Origin: Actinomycetospora endophytica
GTDB lineage: Bacteria; Actinomycetota; Actinomycetes; Mycobacteriales; Pseudonocardiaceae
Reading direction: 5' to 3'
Assembly (NCBI RefSeq): GCF_021026375.1
Contig: NZ_JAJNDB010000003.1
Coordinates: 310,001 to 374,000, forward strand
Length of the DNA: 64,000 bases
In this document: in pieces, positions 19,059 to 27,553 of the stretch
How positions within the stretch are numbered: the stretch's first letter is position 1
Layout of the letters: every line of letters begins with the position of its first letter
The notes under the pieces: model-generated
What the model was told of the DNA's origin: nothing
Databases searched by the model: none
What the model saw: only the letters and a program-made list of their open reading frames with translations
Translations under genes and position numbers: made by a program

Positions 19059-20779
19059 GTCAGGGCTCCTTCTGCACGCAGGGTCTCGGTGATGTCCGCC
19101 GCCATCGCCTTCTTGTCGAGCTTGCCGATCCTGGTGCGGACCATCTCGGCGACGACCTCCACCCGCTCGGGCCACTTGAAGGTGGCGACCTCGAGTGCCC
19201 GCAGGTGGGCGCGGACGTCGTCGAGCGTGATCGGAGTGCCGTCGGTGACGACGAAGGCGCAGCCCCGCTCCCCCAGCCGCGGGTCCGGCATCGCGACGAG
19301 CGCCGCCTCGACGATCCGCGGGTGCCGCAGGAGGAGGAGCTCGACCTCCTCGGCGTTGATCTTCTCGCCGCCGCGGTTGATGAGGTCCTTGATGCGGCCC
19401 TCGATCGAGATCGCCCGGTAACCGTCGAGCAGCCGCACCGCCGCGAGGTCCCCGGTGCGGTAGAAGCCGGTGGACGTGAACGCCCCGCCCTCCGCGCCCG
19501 GGACGTTGCGCTCCTCGGCCGCGTAGTAGCCCCGCAGGGTGTACGGACCCCGCGCGCAGAGCTCCCCCACGCCGCCGTCGGGCACCGGCTCCTCGGTCCC
19601 CGGCTCGAGCAGGACGACCTCGTCGTGGGTCGAGATCGGGACGCCGACGGTGGTGCGGCGCAGCTCTGGTGAGGTGCCCAGCGGCGTCACCAGGAACAGG
19701 CCCTCGGCCATCCCGAACAGCTGGCCCACCCAGGCCCCGTGGCCGGTCACCGTCGCGAAGAGGTCCTCGGAGACCTTCGCCCCGGAGAGCACGACGATCC
19801 GCAGCGACCGCGCGAGCTCGGGGTAGGCGGGGTGGTCCGGCGCGCGGTAGTGCACGTGGCCGAACAGCACCGACGTCGTCCGCTCGGCCGCGAGCAGCGG
19901 CAGCGCGGTGTCCAGGTCGTGGCCGGTCAGCACCAGGCACGCTCCGACCGTGTGGGGCGCGTGCACGCCGCACACGACCCCGGCGTTGTGGATCACCGGG
20001 ATGAGGTGCCCGACGCGGTCGTGCTCGGTCCAGCCGAGCGTCCCGGCGTAGGCGCGGGCGTTGTACCAGTACTCGGCGTGGGCCCGCGGGATGAGTTTCG
20101 GGACGCCGGTGGTGCCGCCGGAGAGCTGGAAGACCGCGACGTCGTCCGGGTTGAGACCGGACTGGATCGCCTCGACCCGGGCGCGGGCGTCCGCCGGGTC
20201 GATCTCCGTACCGAGCTCGAGCAGGTCGACGGCGTCGTCCGGGAGCGGGCCGTCGGCGCCGAGGACGAGGATCCGTCCCAGCGTCGGGTGGTCCCGGGCC
20301 TGCTCGACGGCGAACGCGACCAGGTCGATGCCACCCAGAGATCGACCATGTGACAGCCCGGCCTCGACGAGGTGGGCCCGCGCGCCGACCGTCCGGCTGA
20401 TCTGGCCGACCTCGTGGCCGCGGTGCGCCGCGAGCGTCGCGACCGGGACGAGGCCGGCCTTGAGCATCGCGTACCAGGCGATCACGGTCTCGAGCCGGTT
20501 CGTGGCCTGCACGATCACCGGGTCGCCCGGTTCGAGGCCCGTCCCCGCCAGGCCGGCGGCGATCCGGTCGGTCCGGGCGTCGAGCTCGGCGTAGGTCAGT
20601 CGCCCCTCGGCGGCGACGACGGCGTCGCGGTCGGCGAAGCGCAGCGCGGCGGCATGGAGCTCCTCGCCGAGGGTCCGCGTGCCCCACAGCCCGGCGTCCC
20701 GGAAGGTCGTGACGAGGTCGTCGGGGTAGCGGACCCGGAGGGCGTCCCAGCGCGAGCGGTGGGCCTGGTCGGTGCTCAC
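19055..20779 (-). CDS. Aryl acid AMP/CoA ligase (2,3-dihydroxybenzoate or salicylate ligase-like)
   Basis: ANL-superfamily enzyme expected to activate a carboxylic acid with ATP, giving an acyl-AMP or acyl-CoA. The 574 residues contain the P-loop SGGTTGVPKLIPRAH, an adenylation core and the C-terminal GKLDKK with the likely catalytic lysine. Phrases such as AMLKAGLVPVATLAAHRGHE resemble EntE-type dihydroxybenzoate and salicylate ligases. The GTG start overlaps the flavoprotein stop by four bases, so ligase and hydroxylase should be made together. In Streptomyces the salicylate-to-gentisate route (sdgA-sdgC) uses such a ligase before a CoA-level 5-hydroxylase, which this pair resembles. The true acid is unknown. 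Confidence 0.85.
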   Translation of the reverse strand: MSTDQAHRSRWDALRVRYPDDLVTTFRDAGLWGTRTLGEELHAAALRFADRDAVVAAEGRLTYAELDARTDRIAAGLAGTGLEPGDPVIVQATNRLETVIAWYAMLKAGLVPVATLAAHRGHEVGQISRTVGARAHLVEAGLSHGRSLGGIDLVAFAVEQARDHPTLGRILVLGADGPLPDDAVDLLELGTEIDPADARARVEAIQSGLNPDDVAVFQLSGGTTGVPKLIPRAHAEYWYNARAYAGTLGWTEHDRVGHLIPVIHNAGVVCGVHAPHTVGACLVLTGHDLDTALPLLAAERTTSVLFGHVHYRAPDHPAYPELARSLRIVVLSGAKVSEDLFATVTGHGAWVGQLFGMAEGLFLVTPLGTSPELRRTTVGVPISTHDEVVLLEPGTEEPVPDGGVGELCARGPYTLRGYYAAEERNVPGAEGGAFTSTGFYRTGDLAAVRLLDGYRAISIEGRIKDLINRGGEKINAEEVELLLLRHPRIVEAALVAMPDPRLGERGCAFVVTDGTPITLDDVRAHLRALEVATFKWPERVEVVAEMVRTRIGKLDKKAMAADITETLRAEGALT

Positions 20780-22368
20780 GGCTGCTCCTCCCGGACGGCC
20801 ACGAGATGGGTGCGGTCGGCGGCGAGCCCGTCGGCGAGGTCGGTGCGCAGGTCGGCCGGCCCGACCACCACGACGAGGGCGTCGGTCCGGCGCCGGACCA
20901 GCTCGGCGACCTCGAAGCGGGTCAGGACGCTGCCGCGGTCGTCGCCGCCGTCGAACCACACGACGTCGGCGGTGGCCGCGGCCAGCTCCGCGCGGCGGAC
21001 CGCGTCGTCGACGTGCTGCTCGGTCCCCGCCGGCCGGGCGTCGGTACCGAGGTCGACGACGGCGGCGCCGAGCGCCTCGGGATCGTCGGGGACGGTCCGG
21101 GAGTCGAAGCCGCGGGAGCCGAGGGGGTCGCCCTCGGCCAGCGGTTCCTGGCCGGGCGCCGACGGCCGCAGCGGCCGCGCGAGCACCCACTCCGCCAGGG
21201 AGTCGCCGCTCGGCTCCTCCCCCGCCCACTGCGTCAGCGCCGCGTGCACGACCTCCGGCGAACCGCCGGCGAACCGGTCGAGCGGCACGTTTCCCGCCCG
21301 GCTCATGTACGCGACGAGCAGCTGCTCGACCGGCAGTTCCACCCGCTCCGGGAACGTCTCCCACCAGCGGCGCGAGCGTTCGGCGATGTCCTGCAGCCGC
21401 GCGACGGCGGGTCGGCGGACCGCGGTGTAGGCCTCCAGCGCCGCCTCGAGGTCGTCGTGGGCACCGAGGGCGTCGACCAGCGCGATCGCGTCCTCCATGG
21501 CCAGCTTCGTGCCGGAGCCCACCGAGTAGTGCGCGGTGTGGGCGGCGTCGCCGAGCAGCACGACGTTGCCGTGGTGCCAGTGCTCGCAGCGCACCGTCCG
21601 GAACTGCAGCCAGCGGGTGCGGTTGCCGATCAGGCGATGGCCCCCGAGGTGCTCGGCGAACGCCTCCGACAGGTAGGCCAGCGCGGTCTCGTCCGACTCG
21701 TCCGCCGGGGTGGCCGCGGTGGTCTCGTCGAACCCGGCCGCCCGCCACGTCGCCTCGTCGGTCTCGACCAGGAAGGTGCTCCGGGTCGGCGAGTACGGGT
21801 AGGCGTGCGTGACGAACGTGCCGTGCTCGGTGTGGGCCGGCGCGAACAACGCGTGGTCGAGCGCGACGTCCGTGCCGGCCCAGAGGTACCAGCCGGAGCC
21901 GGTCTCGACCTCGGCGCCGAAGGCCTCCGGTGCGGCGGCGCGGGTGGCGCTGCCGACGCCGTCGGCCGCGATCACGAGGTCGGCGTCGAGGTCCTCGGCC
22001 CGGCGGCGCACACCGAACTCGAGCTTGACCCCGGCGTCCTCGGCATGACGCTGCAGGACCGCCAGCAGCTCCGCCCGCCCGACGGCGACCAGGCTCGAGA
22101 CGTCCATCCCGGCCTCGCGGCCGGCGACCCGCATCCGCATGTCGTGCGAGTACGAGCACGCGAGGATGTCGTGCAGGGTCGCGGGGTCGGCCTCGGAGAG
22201 CTTCCGCTGGGTGCGGGCGGCGAGACCCACCCCGAACCCGAAGGTCTGGTCGGGCACGCCCTGCTCGTGGACGACGACCTCGCAGTCGGGCCGGGCGAGC
22301 TTGAGCAGCCGCGCGGCGTAGAGCCCTCCGGGGCCCCCGCCGAGCACGGCGACGCGGTGCAGCGTCAT
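20776..22368 (-). CDS. FAD monooxygenase, salicylyl-CoA 5-hydroxylase / 2-aminobenzoyl-CoA monooxygenase-like
   Basis: Predicted flavin hydroxylase acting on an aryl-CoA. The 530 residues start with the FAD motif VAVLGGGPGGLYAARLLK and carry FGFGVGLAART, EHGTFVTHAYPY, STFLVETDEATW, FRTVRCEHWHHGNVVLLGDA and SVGSGTKLAMEDA. This string of phrases is characteristic of salicylyl-CoA 5-hydroxylase and the monooxygenase domain of 2-aminobenzoyl-CoA monooxygenase/reductase. The C-terminal 130 residues look degenerate and do not form a recognisable oxidoreductase domain, so this is closer to the stand-alone hydroxylase. It lies 13 bases after the HyuB-type gene and overlaps the ligase gene by four bases. 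Confidence 0.87.
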   Translation of the reverse strand: MTLHRVAVLGGGPGGLYAARLLKLARPDCEVVVHEQGVPDQTFGFGVGLAARTQRKLSEADPATLHDILACSYSHDMRMRVAGREAGMDVSSLVAVGRAELLAVLQRHAEDAGVKLEFGVRRRAEDLDADLVIAADGVGSATRAAAPEAFGAEVETGSGWYLWAGTDVALDHALFAPAHTEHGTFVTHAYPYSPTRSTFLVETDEATWRAAGFDETTAATPADESDETALAYLSEAFAEHLGGHRLIGNRTRWLQFRTVRCEHWHHGNVVLLGDAAHTAHYSVGSGTKLAMEDAIALVDALGAHDDLEAALEAYTAVRRPAVARLQDIAERSRRWWETFPERVELPVEQLLVAYMSRAGNVPLDRFAGGSPEVVHAALTQWAGEEPSGDSLAEWVLARPLRPSAPGQEPLAEGDPLGSRGFDSRTVPDDPEALGAAVVDLGTDARPAGTEQHVDDAVRRAELAAATADVVWFDGGDDRGSVLTRFEVAELVRRRTDALVVVVGPADLRTDLADGLAADRTHLVAVREEQP

Positions 22369-22381
22369 GGGACGGCGTCTC

Positions 22382-24703
22382 CTAACGGGAAGCGTCGGCG
22401 AGCACGCGGCTGGTGCGGACGACGTCGTCGACGTGGTCGACCGGCACGACGGCCGTCCACAGCGCGGTGAAGCAGCCGGGGCAGCAGTACTGGCGGAAGT
22501 GGACGGCCTGGTCGACGTAGAGCTCGGCCGACGACGCGACCTGCGGTCCCGCCTCGGTCACCGGGCCCTCGTGGCGCACCAGGTCGAGGTCGCCGACCGA
22601 GCCCGACCCGAGCACCGTCGAGCAGTGCCGGCAGGCGACCTGCGCGTCCGCGCCGTGGCCGACCGCGACGAGGTTGTCGTCGAGGCGGCGCCCGTCGGCG
22701 ACGTCCACGGTGGTCCGGGACGCCTCGCCGGCGCCGGCGCGGGTGCGGCGCACCTCGCGCAGTTCCTCCCGACGTCGGCGGGTGGCGTCGAGATCCGGCG
22801 CCCCGGTGGCGTCGAGGATGACGCCGTAGCCCACGGTGGCGTGCTCGGCGCTGACCTTCTGCTCGCGCACGTCGCGGGCGACGTCCTCGGGCTCACGCGT
22901 CAGCGGGTCGCCGTAGCCGCCGCCGCCCTGCCAGAACATGGTGAAGACCTCGCCGGGCGCGACGTAGGTCTCGCCGTAGCAGGGGCAGAGCTCCTGCTCG
23001 CCGCCGACCTCGTCGAGCCCGGCGGGCAGTCGGCCGCCGGCCAGCATCGTCGTGAGGTCGCTCCCGCGGGCGATCTTCTCCACGCCGGTGTTGCCGGGGT
23101 AGCCGCCGGCGAGGCCGTTGTTCTGGCTGACGGCCTTGCCCGCCGAGGCCAGGACCAGCCCGATCGGGAAGCTGGTGCCGTGCGGGGTGATCGCCATGCT
23201 CGCGGCGACGCCGCCACGACGTCGTCCGGGGCCGCCGGAGTCGGGCTCCTCCCGGCGCCACAGGGCGAGGACCGGGTAGAGGAACTCGGTCATCTCGACG
23301 TCCGGGACGCGACCGAGCGGGATGCAGAACAGCCCGCCGGTGTCCATGCCGTCGGCCTGCGGCTGGGCCCCGTAGCCGCCCGCCATCGGGTCCATCATGA
23401 TCGACAGGAACGGGTTCGGGACCGGGCCGCGCTCGTCGAGCCCGGCGATCACCGCGGTGTCCCAGGTGCCGCAGCAGGTGGCCTGCACGTGGGCGTCGAG
23501 CGCCGTCGACTGGTCGAGCATCTGGCTCAGACACTCGGCGACGAGGTTGCCGGTCAGCCACGCCGGGCCGATCGGGCCGCGGCTCACCGCGGCCGGGAAG
23601 CTCGCGTTGTTGATCGTGCCTTCCTCGGCGACCAGGTCGAAGCAGCGCATCAGCCCGCCGGCCGACCACGGGATGTCCCCGGCGAGGATCGGCAGCAGCG
23701 CGAGCATGACCCCGCCGCGCATCCCGGCGTAGGTGCAGTTGATGACGCCGGCCTGCGGGTCGGTGCCGGTGAAGTCGAGCGTGAGGTGGTCGTCGGCCTT
23801 CGTCATCGCGACGGTGATCTTGTGCAGGTTCCGGTCGCCGGTGTGCGACTGGTCCTGGTAGCCGGTGGCGTGCCACGTCCCGTCGGGCAGGTCGCGCAGC
23901 TTCCCGCGCAGCCGCGACTCGGCGTCGGACATCATCCGCTTCATCACGGCCTTGACGGTGTCCGCGCCGTACTGGGCGATGACTGCGAGCAGCCGGTCCC
24001 GGCCGACGGTGTTGGCGCCGACCTTCGCGCGCAGGTCGAGTCCGATCATCATCGGCACCCGCGAGCGGCGGACCCACATGTCGGCCACGTCGTCCTGCAG
24101 CAGCCCGTCCCGCACGACCTTGACCGGTGGGGTGGGCAGCGACTCGGAGAACACGTCCTGCGCGGCCGGGGAGAACGACCCGAGCCCGACGCCGCCGAGG
24201 TCGGGCTGGTGGGCGATCGCCGAGGTCCAGCCGAAGAGCTTCCCCTCCCAGAACACCGGCTGGTAGACCATCGCGTCGTTCTGGTGCAGCCCGCCGCCCA
24301 CCCACGGGTCGTTGGTCAGGAACATGTCGCCCTCGACGATGCCGGGGTTCGTCGCGCGGTGCTGCAGCGTCCAGTAGATCGCCAGGTCGACGGCGCCGAC
24401 CAGCATCGTGTTGTAGAGCCCGACCTGGACCTCCTGGCCCAGCTCGTCGCTGACCGCGAAGTCGAAGTCGTTGGCGTCGGTGACGATCGGCGAGCCGGAC
24501 ATGCGCTTGAGCGCCTCGCCCATCTCGTCGGTGACCGACCAGAGCCGGTGGCGCACCACCTCGTAGGTCAGCGGGTCCAGGGCGTCGATCTGCTCCTGGG
24601 TCACGGTGTGGACCGGGAGGCTCGCCGGCAGCTGGGCGGCCAGCGTGGCGGGGTCGGTCGGGCGGCTCGAGAACCTCTCGGAGCCGGGGACGGCCATGGT
24701 CAT
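22382..24703 (-). CDS. Hydantoinase B/acetone carboxylase alpha-like subunit with gamma-like zinc-ribbon tail
   Basis: Large subunit of an ATP-dependent hydantoinase, oxoprolinase or carboxylase-type complex. The 773 residues contain an HyuB core (about residues 35-665; landmarks DMFLTNDPWVGGGLHQND, GWTSAIAHQPDLGG and WQGGGGYGDPLTREPEDVA). A separate C-terminal domain of about 90 residues has a CRHC pair and, some 50 residues on, a CCPGC group in FRQYCCPGCFTALW, resembling the free gamma subunit of acetone carboxylase. Such a fusion points to a carboxylase of acetone or acetophenone type more than to a hydantoinase. The ATG has GGGAG upstream and lies two bases after the HyuA-type stop. Substrate unknown. 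Confidence 0.85.
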   Translation of the reverse strand: MTMAVPGSERFSSRPTDPATLAAQLPASLPVHTVTQEQIDALDPLTYEVVRHRLWSVTDEMGEALKRMSGSPIVTDANDFDFAVSDELGQEVQVGLYNTMLVGAVDLAIYWTLQHRATNPGIVEGDMFLTNDPWVGGGLHQNDAMVYQPVFWEGKLFGWTSAIAHQPDLGGVGLGSFSPAAQDVFSESLPTPPVKVVRDGLLQDDVADMWVRRSRVPMMIGLDLRAKVGANTVGRDRLLAVIAQYGADTVKAVMKRMMSDAESRLRGKLRDLPDGTWHATGYQDQSHTGDRNLHKITVAMTKADDHLTLDFTGTDPQAGVINCTYAGMRGGVMLALLPILAGDIPWSAGGLMRCFDLVAEEGTINNASFPAAVSRGPIGPAWLTGNLVAECLSQMLDQSTALDAHVQATCCGTWDTAVIAGLDERGPVPNPFLSIMMDPMAGGYGAQPQADGMDTGGLFCIPLGRVPDVEMTEFLYPVLALWRREEPDSGGPGRRRGGVAASMAITPHGTSFPIGLVLASAGKAVSQNNGLAGGYPGNTGVEKIARGSDLTTMLAGGRLPAGLDEVGGEQELCPCYGETYVAPGEVFTMFWQGGGGYGDPLTREPEDVARDVREQKVSAEHATVGYGVILDATGAPDLDATRRRREELREVRRTRAGAGEASRTTVDVADGRRLDDNLVAVGHGADAQVACRHCSTVLGSGSVGDLDLVRHEGPVTEAGPQVASSAELYVDQAVHFRQYCCPGCFTALWTAVVPVDHVDDVVRTSRVLADASR

Positions 24704-24705
24704 GG

Positions 24706-26823
24706 TCAGGCTCCCTGGTTCTGGGTCGGGCGGATGGTGAGGTTGCCGAGCTGGTCGACGGTGCCGGTGCGTCCGGCGGGCACGACGACGGTGGTGGTGG
24801 GGACCTCGATCACCGCGGGCCCGGTGATGACGTGGCCGGCCCGCAGCGCGGCGTAGTCGTAGATCGGGGTGTCCTCGTAGCCGCGGCCCACCTGCAGGAA
24901 CACCGGCCGGCGGGACGCCTCGGCGACGGCGGGGTCCGGGCCGTCGCCCGCGTCGAGGGGCGGCAGCTCGGGGGAGAACGGCAGCACGCCCCGGCCGCGG
25001 ACGCGGTAGGTGATCGCCTGCACGCCGGCCTCGCGGAAGCCCGAGCCCTGGCCGAAGAGCTCGGCGTAGCGGGTCTCGAAGCGCGCTGCCGCCTCGTCGA
25101 GCGCCGCCGCGTCGAGCGGGCCGCCGGTGACCGGGACGGTGACCTCGGCCAGCTGCATCGCGTAGCGCATGTCGAGCTCGCGGGTGATCTCGACGGCGTC
25201 GAACTTCAGTCCCTGGCGGTCGAGGCCCTGCCGGACCTGGTCCTCGAGCTGCGCGAACGACTTCTCCGCGCGGACCGGGTCGATCGGCAGCGTGGCGGGG
25301 TCGGAGAGCTCGGCGGCGAGCTCGATGTCCGACGAGGCCAGGCCGTAGGCCGAGAACGCCGACGCGACCGCGCCCAGCGGGACGACGACCTCCTCGACGC
25401 CCAGGTGCGCGGCGTACGCGGCGCAGAACGCGGGCCCGGAGCCGCCGAAGGCGTAGAGCACGAAGTCGCGGGGGTCGTAGCCGGCCTCGACGACGGTCTT
25501 GCGCAGCAGGTCGCCGGTCTGGGCGTTCTGCGCGGCGTGGATGGCGGCCGCGGCGTCCTCGACGGACAGTCCGAGCGGCTCGGCGATCCGGGTGCGGATG
25601 GCCTTGCGGGCCTTCTCCACGTTCAGGGCCTTGCGGCCGCCGAGCAGACCCGTCGTCGGGAGGATGCCGAGCACGAGGTTGGCGTCGGTGTTGGTCGGCT
25701 CGGTGCCGCCCTGGTCGTACGACGCCGGGCCGGGGACCGCGCCCGCGCTGTGCGGCCCGATCCGCAGGTTGCCGCCCGGGTCGACCCAGGCGATCGCGCC
25801 GCCGCCCGACCCGATGGCGTGCACCCGCAGCGTCGGGACGTTGATCGGGTGGTGGTTGATGACCGTCGTCGTCTCGCGCTCCGGCTCGCCGTCGACGACC
25901 ATGCCGACGAGGAACGTGGTGCCGCCCACGTCGGTCGAGATGATGTTGCGGTGCCCGAGCCGGCGGCCGAGCGCGACCGAGCCGATCACACCGCCGGTGA
26001 GGACCGAGCCGACGGTGCTGATGGCCTGGGCGGGTGCCTCGGCGGCGGCGACCGCTCCCCCGTTGCTCTGCATGACGAGCAGCGGTCCGGAGAGTCCGCG
26101 CTCGCGCAGGCTCGACTCGAGGTTGGTCAGGTAGTCGCGCAGCCCGGGCCCGACCTGCGTGCTCATGATCGTCGTGGAGTGCCGGGCGAACTCGCGGATG
26201 CGGGGGCTGACCTCGCTGGAGAGCGCGACGAACACGTCGGGGTCGATCTCGTGGACGAGCTCACGGATGCGGCGCTCGTGGGTCGGGTTGCGGAACGCCC
26301 AGAGCAGCGAGACCGCGATGGCGCGGACGCCGTCGGCCAGCAGCGTGCGGACGCGGTCGCGGGCCTCGTCCTCGTCGAGCGCGACGACGACCTCGCCGTC
26401 GCGGTCGATCCGCTCGGTGACCTCGAGGGCGTGCCGTTTGGGGAGCAGGTGGTGCTGCTTGTCCTGGGCGAGGACGTGCTGCAGTTCGTGCGGGGAGCGG
26501 CCCAGGTACCGGCCCTCGACGTTCATGATGAAGATCGAGTCCCGGTGGCCCCGCGTCGTCAGGAACCCGACCTCGGGGACCTTGCGCTGCACGAGCGCGT
26601 TGAGCGACGAGGTCGTGCCGTGGGCGATGTGGTGGGTCTCGGCCAGCATCGCCTCCACCGACTTCCCGAGCTGCTCGGCGAGCAGGTCGAGCACGTCGAG
26701 GACCCCTTGCGAGTAGTCGGGAGGGGTCGACGGGGCCTTGGCGGCGACGATCGAGCCGGAGTCGTCGTCGAGTACCGCGTCGGTGAACGTCCCGCCCACG
26801 TCGACGCCGATCACGTAGGCCAT
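24706..26823 (-). CDS. Hydantoinase A/oxoprolinase family ATPase subunit (acetone carboxylase beta-like)
   Basis: ATP-using partner of the downstream HyuB-type protein; together they should phosphorylate a carbonyl or enol substrate for carboxylation or ring opening. The 705 residues begin with YVIGVDVGGTFTDAVLDDD (HyuA N-terminal ASKHA-type phosphate motif). A second DVGGTTFLVGMV follows near residue 300, then VHAIGSGGGAIAWVDPGG and VPGPASYDQGG, typical of HyuA and acetone carboxylase beta. The ATG at 26823 is chosen over a GTG two codons upstream because GAGGAG is then seven bases away. It is the first gene of the operon, behind a good promoter with 20-base-spaced repeats. Confidence 0.87.
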   Translation of the reverse strand: MAYVIGVDVGGTFTDAVLDDDSGSIVAAKAPSTPPDYSQGVLDVLDLLAEQLGKSVEAMLAETHHIAHGTTSSLNALVQRKVPEVGFLTTRGHRDSIFIMNVEGRYLGRSPHELQHVLAQDKQHHLLPKRHALEVTERIDRDGEVVVALDEDEARDRVRTLLADGVRAIAVSLLWAFRNPTHERRIRELVHEIDPDVFVALSSEVSPRIREFARHSTTIMSTQVGPGLRDYLTNLESSLRERGLSGPLLVMQSNGGAVAAAEAPAQAISTVGSVLTGGVIGSVALGRRLGHRNIISTDVGGTTFLVGMVVDGEPERETTTVINHHPINVPTLRVHAIGSGGGAIAWVDPGGNLRIGPHSAGAVPGPASYDQGGTEPTNTDANLVLGILPTTGLLGGRKALNVEKARKAIRTRIAEPLGLSVEDAAAAIHAAQNAQTGDLLRKTVVEAGYDPRDFVLYAFGGSGPAFCAAYAAHLGVEEVVVPLGAVASAFSAYGLASSDIELAAELSDPATLPIDPVRAEKSFAQLEDQVRQGLDRQGLKFDAVEITRELDMRYAMQLAEVTVPVTGGPLDAAALDEAAARFETRYAELFGQGSGFREAGVQAITYRVRGRGVLPFSPELPPLDAGDGPDPAVAEASRRPVFLQVGRGYEDTPIYDYAALRAGHVITGPAVIEVPTTTVVVPAGRTGTVDQLGNLTIRPTQNQGA

Positions 26824-26865
26824 GACCACACTCCTCGTTGAGGCAGCGCGTGACCCAGGCCACGC

Positions 26866-26911
26866 GTTTGACGGATGCGTGGATTGTTTGACACCAGCGC
26901 CGACAAGTCAA
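26866..26911 (-). promoter_or_regulatory. Promoter of the HyuA/HyuB operon with direct-repeat operator
   Basis: On the minus strand TTGACT (26911-26906) and AACAAT (26888-26883) are 17 bases apart, a good sigma-70-type promoter. The plus-strand heptamer GTTTGAC occurs at 26866-26872 and 26886-26892, exactly 20 bases apart, covering the -10 box and the expected start site. CCACGC and GCGTGG also form a short inverted pair there. The arrangement suits a repressor, most simply the TetR protein encoded in the operon. Confidence 0.6.
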
Positions 26912-26942
26912 GAGGTGGTTCGGCGATGACGACGGCAGCTCC

Positions 26943-27041
26943 GTGTGCGGGACGCGCACGGATCGGGGCGGTCGCCACTGTCGCCATCCGCTGTGTGCGG
27001 GATGCGCACCGATCCGTGCGGTCACCACGGCCCCGATCCGT
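26943..27041. repeat. Degenerate ~50-base tandem repeat, about two copies
   Basis: GTGTGCGGGACGCGCAC at 26943 recurs as GTGTGCGGGATGCGCAC at 26993, and the similarity continues through GATC and GCGGTC at the same 50-base spacing. A third partial unit begins near 27042. ACGGATCGGGGC (26958-26969) and GCCCCGATCCGT (27030-27041) are also exact inverted partners. It lies upstream of the operon promoter and shows no credible coding. Confidence 0.6.
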
Positions 27042-27106
27042 CGTGTGCTGGACCCCATGCGGTGTCAGGGTGGGGCGCAGCCGGTCCTGCCCCATCGTTC
27101 AGCCGG

Positions 27107-27253
27107 TCAGCTCAGACGGAGCTTCTCCGCGTCGCGCGCCATCTCGTCCGACGCCGCGGCCCGTTTACCGAGCTCTTCGGCCTGCGCGGCGACGATCTTG
27201 GCGTGTCCCTCGAGCTGCGCTCGGAACCTGGCCTGCGTCACGACCTTTGACAC
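27107..27253 (-). CDS. Very small helical protein, 48 aa, unknown function
   Basis: I do not recognise this family. The GTG-started frame encodes 48 residues (VSKVVTQARFRAQLEGHAKI, then VAAQAEELGKRAA, ending DAEKLRLS). It is charged, without Pro or Gly-rich breaks, and should be one or two amphipathic helices or a short coiled coil. About 85% of its third codon positions are G or C, like real genes here. No good ribosome site was seen, which lowers confidence. It follows the 63-residue gene by 89 bases in the same direction. An antitoxin-like or adaptor role is possible but unsupported. Confidence 0.4.
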   Translation of the reverse strand: MSKVVTQARFRAQLEGHAKIVAAQAEELGKRAAASDEMARDAEKLRLS

Positions 27254-27342
27254 GGGCGAGTGAGGCGAGGGTGTTGCGGATCGTCCGTGCCTCGCCCGCG
27301 AGCGCCCTCTGCGATCTCACGAGCGCCGCGGCGGCGCCTCCG

Positions 27343-27534
27343 TCAGTCCGCCTGCTCGCGCGCGGCCTCGGCTCGACGATCGGCGAGGAGCTCGTCCACG
27401 ACCGACCCGACGACGCCGGCGCTCGCGATGTCCCGCCGGGTCCGCGCGGCGAGCTGGTCACGGGGCTCGACGACCGGGCGCCCGTCCTCGACGTGCGCGA
27501 TCGTCAGGGCCGTCGTCTCCCACATCCTGCACAT
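27343..27534 (-). CDS. Small protein of unknown function, 63 aa
   Basis: I do not recognise this family. The 63 residues read as a short beta-like start (MWETTALTIAHVEDGRPVVE) followed by helices with many Arg, Ala and Asp residues (LAARTRRDIASAGVVGSVV). Third codon positions are almost all G or C, supporting true coding. Translation could begin at the first ATG or at the fourth codon, also ATG; neither has a strong ribosome site. It lies 19 bases after the methyltransferase stop and may be transcribed with it. Size and composition recall small regulatory or antitoxin proteins, but there is no partner toxin nearby. Confidence 0.5.
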   Translation of the reverse strand: MCRMWETTALTIAHVEDGRPVVEPRDQLAARTRRDIASAGVVGSVVDELLADRRAEAAREQAD

Positions 27535-27553
27535 GAAGGCCGGCGACGTGGAG

